Shown: positions 58,437-64,000 of the stretch, one piece after another
Numbering within the stretch: position 1 is the stretch's first letter
Layout: the number at the start of each line of letters is the position of its first letter
Origin: Antedon bifida
Taxonomy: Eukaryota > Echinodermata > Crinoidea > Comatulida > Antedonidae
Assembly (NCBI GenBank): GCA_963402885.1
Contig: OY727095.1
Coordinates: 315,001 to 379,000 of the forward strand
DNA length: 64,000 bases
Reading direction: 5' to 3'
Program-made: the position numbers and the translations under genes
Notes under the pieces: generated by a model
The model's input: only the letters and a program-made list of their open reading frames with translations
What the model was told of the DNA's origin: nothing
The model's database searches: none

Positions 58437-61400
58437 TTACTTGGGCATGAGATATTTAGCTGCCAAGGCCACGACAGGGGCCCCAGTTGGCACCCCTGGG
58501 AAGGGTCCAGATGATCCAGCTATATCCAAGTGCGAGTATGCTAGTGGAATTTCACCATCAATACCATGCTGAAAAGGTAATACAATATGTTAATCATTAT
58601 TCTTGTCAGAAAAGTATAGTTAGCAATGTATAGGATCAGCACAAATTTAAAGGCTGTATTTTATAATATAGGGAGCTTTTGATTTGCAAGAACCTAGGTC
58701 GCGGTGTTGTCGGTCATTGCCTGACCCTAGGAACCATCAAACGTGTCGAACAAACTGACAACATGACATAGTTTGGTTGATGGTCATCTCAAATCGGAAG
58801 CTGCCCAACACACGTACCTTATCAAGACCAGAAGCTAGGATGAGGAAAGCACCTGGGCCTTGATGTCCCCTAGCAGTCTTTGATGATGGTTGATTGTTGC
58901 ACTGAAGGACGTCTTCATATTCAGACTTGCCAGCATGGAATTTGTAATCCTGTTGATGAGAAACAATACCACTCATTAAGTACATGCTTATTACTTATTT
59001 CAAGTATGCTATTGTAAAATTACAAATTACAACACAATTTTCCAGAAGACTAGACTACTGCTTTTTTTAAAATGCATACTTCTCTACGAATGGTTGATAT
59101 TTCAAATGGATCACCAAATTTTTCGCCAGCTAAAAAAAAAAGATAGATGCTAATTAACAAAGTAGGTCGAATATCAAAGACTTAGTGTAAATTGCACTCT
59201 TGCAAATACTGTTCATTTTGGTGGTACAATTCCATTTAATTTAAAGTAAGCAAAAACTAACCTTTCTGGAGTTCCTGAGCGCATTGTTTTTTACGAGCTG
59301 GTCCGTTATCCATAATAATCTAATATAACAATAAAATTATTACTAAAATATAATAGTTAATTATATCTCAACCGTAATAGTAATAGTAAATAACGATTAT
59401 TTTATTTACCTGACGTTTCGCCAACTATCAGTTGGCTTTCTCAAATTGCACGGTTACAAACTCAGTCAAGTGTGGACCAATGTGTTGACCCCGTCATCTA
59501 GAGGTCAACTGTGACATACGTGTCACTACACAGTTGGCGAAACGTCAGGTAAATAAAATAATCGTTATTTACTATTACGTTTGTGATATAATTAACTATT
59601 ATATTTTATTTGGAATACCAACCGAATGAATCTTTTTAATGAAAATAATTACTTATTTTGAAATAATTTTAGCGTTAACAACCCAGTGGAGCTGTAGGTT
59701 GGTGGTTAACATGCTTGGTTCAATCCTGACCTAGTGCCAGGCTTCTAACGAATCTTAGAGACTTATAAGTTGATATGATAAATTATGAAATCCTGTAATT
59801 GGCAAGTTACTTCGGGAAACCACCTCACGACTTATGAAAAAAAAAAATGAAAACCATATATCGTACCGAATACTCTGGTCCCATGGCTAGCACTGCATGG
59901 CCCGTCAAGGTAGCTATTGTAAACAGCTGAGGATTCACTTCCTTGGTGGCCTGCATAGAAAAGTTCATATTGGCATTTTTATGTATATATTTTGGGCATT
60001 TAGTATGGTGTTTATACAAATCATTTTGCAATATCATATCATCATAGTTTGGATTGTATGACATTCATTTATTTTATGCTTTTTGTATTTTTTTAAATAG
60101 CAGCAACAACGTACTTATAATTAATATCGAAGTTTAGCCAATAGAAACAATTTTTTTACCTTTTCCTTCATCTCACAAAGACAATCCGCCATCGCCATGC
60201 GGCCTTCGGCATCGGTGTTGCCGATGCGAATTCTCTTTTGAGCACGAGATGTGATGATCTCATCAGCCACGTAGCATTCTGTAAAACAATACAGATCACA
60301 TATTATATATCATATTATATTACAATAGTAAATACAATCTTTCTATCTATCTTATGTATACTGTATAGCACCCTCTAGTGTCTGTTAGTTCAACAAACAA
60401 ACATAACCAAAGACTTGTGACAAATCTAAAGCCTTGTCTACACTATCACACTTTATGTGAGAAAAAAAAGTGATGTGCCCATATATGGACATGATGACAT
60501 CATATCACTATCATATTTGTGTACATCACTACCATATTTGAGGATACGGTACCACTACCATATTTTAGCACATCACACCTTTTTTATTAAACTACTTTAA
60601 TAGTGTATACAGAGTTTAAGAACTCTGTAGATTAAATCATGGGGGAATTATTTAGATAATTAAATTATATATACATTAGTAGTACCTGATCCCACACTAT
60701 TGCGAACCATTGCCATGGTTCCTACAACCTTGATTCCGATTGGCTTGATCAGGTTCACAGTCTGAAAGAATCCAGCAACAGCAGCTGCTCCGCACTTATC
60801 TCTACAATTATCAAACAGAAGATAATTTAGATCAAACATTTGCATATTATAATAGGTATGTATCCATTTGTTTAAATTGTTGAGTGTGTGTTAATGCAAA
60901 ATTAAAAATGAAGCCTACCTATGCATACCAGCCATAACACCCCCTGCCTTTATGTCTGCTCCACCGGTGTCATAGGTCACACCCTGTAATACAAATAAGG
61001 TAACAATTTAGTTTACACATCAAAGCCATTTAATAATAAGAAGCATTTGTTTATAAATATTGTTCAGCGGTATTGCTTGGTTCCCAATAGTGATGCAACG
61101 CAAGGACGTAACTGACCAATCACATGCGATGGATTATTCGAATCGCTTGCATGCATCTCTAGTGAGAACCACGCTTTAATACGTTACCTTTCCCACCAAC
61201 ATCATAGTGCTTTCAATCTTTCCCTGACCAGAGTACTCCAACTTGATAATGCATCCTTTGTGACGAGGGACGTATTTAGCGCAACGGTTGACGGCGGAGA
61301 ACAAAGGGTATTTTGAAAGCAGTGTTTCATCGTCATCAATAACTTCAACCTTTAAAAAAGACACAACAGACATAAATATGAGCAAGTGGGTTCCTGGGGT

Positions 61401-64000
61401 CCAAAAAGCAATACTGTATTAACTGTTTACCAGAACTGTATTAACTGTTTACCAGAACTGTGTTAACTGTTTACCAGAACTGTGTTAACTGTTTACCAGA
61501 ACTGTATTAACTGTTTACCAGAACTGTGTCAACTGTTTACCAGAACTGTGTTAACTGTTCACCATAACCGTGTTAACTGTTTACCAGAACTATGTTTTAA
61601 CTGTCTACCAGAACTATGTTTTAACTGTCTACCAGAACTATGTTTTAACTGTCTACCAGAACTATGTGTTAACTGTCTACCAGAACTGTGTTAACTGTCT
61701 ACCAGAACTGTGTTAACTGTCTACCAGAACTGTGTTAACTGTCTACCAGAACTGTGTTAACTGTCTACCAGAACCGTGTTAACTGTTTACCTTGATAGAG
61801 GAATCTTCACCACCAAATAATTCTTGTACATACTCCTTGACTCTTGGTGCGGCCATACGCTCTGGGTCAGACCCTCCGATATCACGGGCTACAAGACTGT
61901 TTGAAATTGTAGAAAGGTATTTTTAGAACTGATCGAAATAGATTTAATAAAATTTAATTTGATTATTATTGTATATTGTTAAACCTTTTCTACGAAAGAG
62001 TGTTCCTCTGTTACAAAAGAGTGTACCGGCAATAAATTATTATTCATTTATGATTATGGAATCCCATACATAATAGTATAATAAATGTAGCCACATGTTT
62101 AGTAACTATTTACCGTCCACTCTCAAGAGCTTCTGACCACTTCTTGATGCGTGCACCTTGTGAGCTATCTGAACACAAGAAGCCTAGCTTTTCTGCTTTA
62201 CTGATGCGTTCATTCTTCAAATCACGAATTTCAAGAGGCTGTTTATTGGAAATTTAAAAGTAATTTTGTTAGATATTAATTCTCTATTGATATTTTATAT
62301 TTATCTTTTCAGTCTAGTTACATTTACTATTTGCACTGAGGAAACGGTGTTACTGAAACGCTCTGCAATTTCTTTCTGGCTGTATTACTGTTTATTTGAT
62401 TATTTTATTTGTATCTCTATTGAGATCCAGACACAGCATTGTCATTTTTTCTGTAATTTTCATTTTTATTTAACCATTTAAAATATGTTTCAACTTTTCA
62501 TAATCATATGCTACTTACAACATATAAAGAATAGAATGCACCAAGCACAGATATAAGTAAAGCTTCTGTAAAGCTGTCATCTTCAGCACGGACAAGTAGA
62601 GGGCGTTTTACACCTGCTTTCAAAGCTCTAGTAGAAGAAATAAAAGGTAAGAACACTTTCTATCTGCTGCCACCTAGAGTATCTCAGGGCGTCACTGAAA
62701 GTTTTATTGAAAGGTTTGTACTAGACTAGGTTCTAGCCCGTAATTAGTAAAGATAAATATTTTGGCACATATGGCGTTTCATACGTATTTGGTTGTAAAT
62801 TGTATACAGTATTATTACAAAATATGATTTTTTAACTTATTTCATGGAGGTATGTTTATTTTGTACCTTTTAATACCAGCAAAAGCTGCATCAGCAAATA
62901 CTCTGACGTCATCGTAATCACGATTGAGAGGCCCGGTTGGTGAAAAGACCACACGTTTGATTTTACATTCTGCTGGTAGAGGACATACGACGATTTCTGA
63001 ACCAACTGAAGCGTCAATCTATAAAACAGATGAGATGACTTAAAAGATGACTTGGCTTAAATCATAATCTTGCATTATTGTTACAAACAGACATATATTT
63101 AATCCATTGATCCAAGATTTCAAGGATACAAATACTGACCAATCAAAAGTTGTGCCCAGAATTAATTCAATGATCCAAGATTTAAAGGATGCAAATACTG
63201 ACCAATCAAAAGTGGTTCCCGATTGATTTTACATGCATAAATATCTTTTATTTTATGGCAATTAAAGTGTGAGTGACAGAGAGACTAGATTTATGGGTTA
63301 TGGAGAATCTTTTTGCAGTTAAATGGTACTTGGTGCAAATACGTATAAAAAAGGAGAACCGAGGGGGAAAAACGCTTTATTAAAACGGATACATAAAATC
63401 AGAATATCCACACCAAAGTATTCTTACAGTCTTGAGGGTCTCCAGAGGTGCTTTGAGGAACTCTAGTTTGCCTGTGAGTTTCTCCAAGGAGTCTGTGACA
63501 AGGACAATCCCATCATAGGCTGCATCTTGAGGATCAGTTGTGAAATCTACTGGACACGGAAGTCTGTAAATAAAAGCACAACAAGATTACAATAATTTTC
63601 AATTAAACAAACCATGGGTTGTTTGTCAATATTAAAATATGATCATGATCATATGATGCATGGAAAGTATTTAGTAAATCATGTTCCAATCATTATTTAA
63701 ATTGATTGGCCAAGCATAACAAAAAAATATCTGAAAACGCAATATGCCAGGCTGGACCATTTCCTGATTTCATCATATTCACAAAGTTACGATTCATAAA
63801 TTTCGTATAATAATGTGTCTAGATTACTAAAAAACCGTTAAAAAAATGGATACAAAATTATAATATATTTTATATATTTAAAAATATTTTTACCTTGGTG
63901 GAGCCATGACGAAGCCTTGATCCTTTGATATACTAACTGCAGCAGCACTACTACGCAAGGCACTGACCGCTCGTGTTGTATGACACTTGCAAGAATGACC
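58437..64000 (-). CDS. M17-family aminopeptidase, W07G4.4-like (15 exons visible, ~519 aa from likely Met)
   Basis: Metal-dependent leucyl-type aminopeptidase. Exons: 63894-64000 (open to edge), 63428-63563, 62867-63018, 62519-62627, 62114-62238, 61791-61896, 61188-61349, 60919-60983, 60686-60801, 60160-60278, 59867-59950, 59262-59319, 59080-59129, 58818-58949, 58437-58568. GT/AG borders, phases join, stop TAA. Counting from Met at 63907 (MAPPR), the two-metal site is intact: K268 (VGK), D273 in GVTYDTGGADIK, catalytic K280, D291 in HRDKCGAAA, and NTDAEGR (349-355, D351/E353/R355). The TYDTGGADIKAGG wording is closer to the invertebrate W07G4.4 type than to mammalian LAP3 (family knowledge). 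The frame stays open upstream of that Met to the window edge with an Arg/Ser/Ala-rich stretch (TTRAVSALRSSAAAVSIS), so a longer, possibly mitochondrial, start is possible. Confidence 0.93.
59341..59612. repeat. fold-back element with ~80-bp arms
   Basis: Left arm 59341-59430 and right arm 59529-59612 are inverted copies. Shared blocks include ATAATAGTTAATTATATC, AATAACGATTATTTTATT and ACCTGACGTTTCGCCAACT. The spacer has a second CAACT/AGTTG symmetry. In an aminopeptidase intron. Confidence 0.85.
59682..59770 (+). mobile_element. tRNA-derived SINE, copy 3 (internally shortened)
   Basis: CAGTGGAGCTGTAGGTTGGT head with the A-box region and B-box GGTTCAATCC (59718-59727), then CTGACCTAGTGCCAGG as in copy 1. 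Sequence between A and B boxes is partly deleted. In an aminopeptidase intron. Confidence 0.7.
60430..60615. mobile_element. MITE family A, expanded interior
   Basis: Starts AGCCTTGTCTACACTATC after TAA and ends TAGTGTATACAGAGT before TTA. The central ACTACCATATTTGNG block is present three times, making it ~40 bp longer than other copies. Confidence 0.75.
61075..61175. mobile_element. MITE family B, short degraded copy
   Basis: CTTGGTTCCCAATAGTGATG left end and CTCTAGTGAGAACCACGCT right end around a shortened GCAACGCAAGGACG / GATGGATTATTCGAA interior. Ends 12 bp before the donor side of the aminopeptidase exon at 61188. Confidence 0.65.
61412..61790. repeat. 22-24-bp minisatellite (about 16 copies) in an aminopeptidase intron
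   Basis: Unit GTGTTAACTGTTTACCAGAAC, with TTTACC and TCTACC variants forming two blocks and a TATGTTTTAACTG sub-block (61588-61660). It directly abuts the donor of exon 61791-61896, and the last unit supplies the GTAAAC donor sequence on the minus strand. Confidence 0.9.
63070..63215. repeat. ~67-bp direct repeat
   Basis: TTGATCCAAGATTTCAAGGA (63108) recurs as ATGATCCAAGATTTAAAGGA (63170), each followed by CAAATACTGACCAATCAAAAG. Two copies in the intron between exons 62867 and 63428. Confidence 0.8.

Noticed and set aside
61482..61694. 70-codon frame of repeated NCLPEL
   Set aside because: Translation of the minisatellite in the aminopeptidase intron.

Overview
This is AT-rich, intron-rich animal nuclear DNA. 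Every confident gene is split by short exons with GT/AG borders. The protein set (a B55 subunit, a non-muscle myosin light chain, a TRUB1 homologue, an invertebrate-type M17 aminopeptidase, an aminergic-type GPCR) plus a RAG1-like gene and abundant AGGCCT-rich spacer suggest an invertebrate deuterostome, most likely an echinoderm. The organism assignment is inference.

Layout from left to right. 653-2071 (-): 5' part of a proteinase-K-like secreted subtilase, running off the left edge through a 42-bp minisatellite. 2863-8879: a ~6.0 kb element bounded by inverted terminal sequences and carrying an 11-exon RAG1-like gene (-, 4108-8181) whose 955 codons stay in frame. 9443-13807 (+): TRUB1-type tRNA pseudouridine synthase, 7 exons. 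17776-34795 (-): a GPR107-like seven-transmembrane (GOST/LU7TM) protein, 8 exons with repeat-filled introns. 36589-40375 (+): myosin regulatory light chain, 5 exons. 42204-42444 (+): an unassigned open exon that could be an alternative first exon of the next gene. 44650-51765 (+): PP2A B55 regulatory subunit, 8 coding exons. 55366-56584 (+): an aminergic-type GPCR broken by a frameshift and an in-frame stop. 58437-64000 (-): M17 leucyl-type aminopeptidase, 15 exons visible.

The most notable find is the RAG1-like locus. The protein has RAG1-type N-terminal zinc motifs including a GLKRK block, a RING finger, a GRP/TRR segment like the RAG1 nonamer-binding region, and a core with D, CxxC, HxxxxH and E in RAG1 order. 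Its two flanks are inverted relative to each other. A 182-bp palindromic element at 38656-38837 looks like the left end of this 6-kb element joined to its right end, which is the expected form of an internally deleted non-autonomous derivative. No RAG2-like gene and no CAC-type heptamer at the ends were seen.

The rest is dominated by small repeats: an 11-copy MITE family with TTA/TAA flanks, a second MITE family with about seven copies, a CAAGGCCGTAGC MITE with a clear 5-bp duplication, tRNA-derived SINEs, a second SINE-like family with the TATATAGCGCC motif, fold-back elements and many intronic minisatellites. The protein-coding genes are unrelated housekeeping or signalling genes and show no functional clustering.
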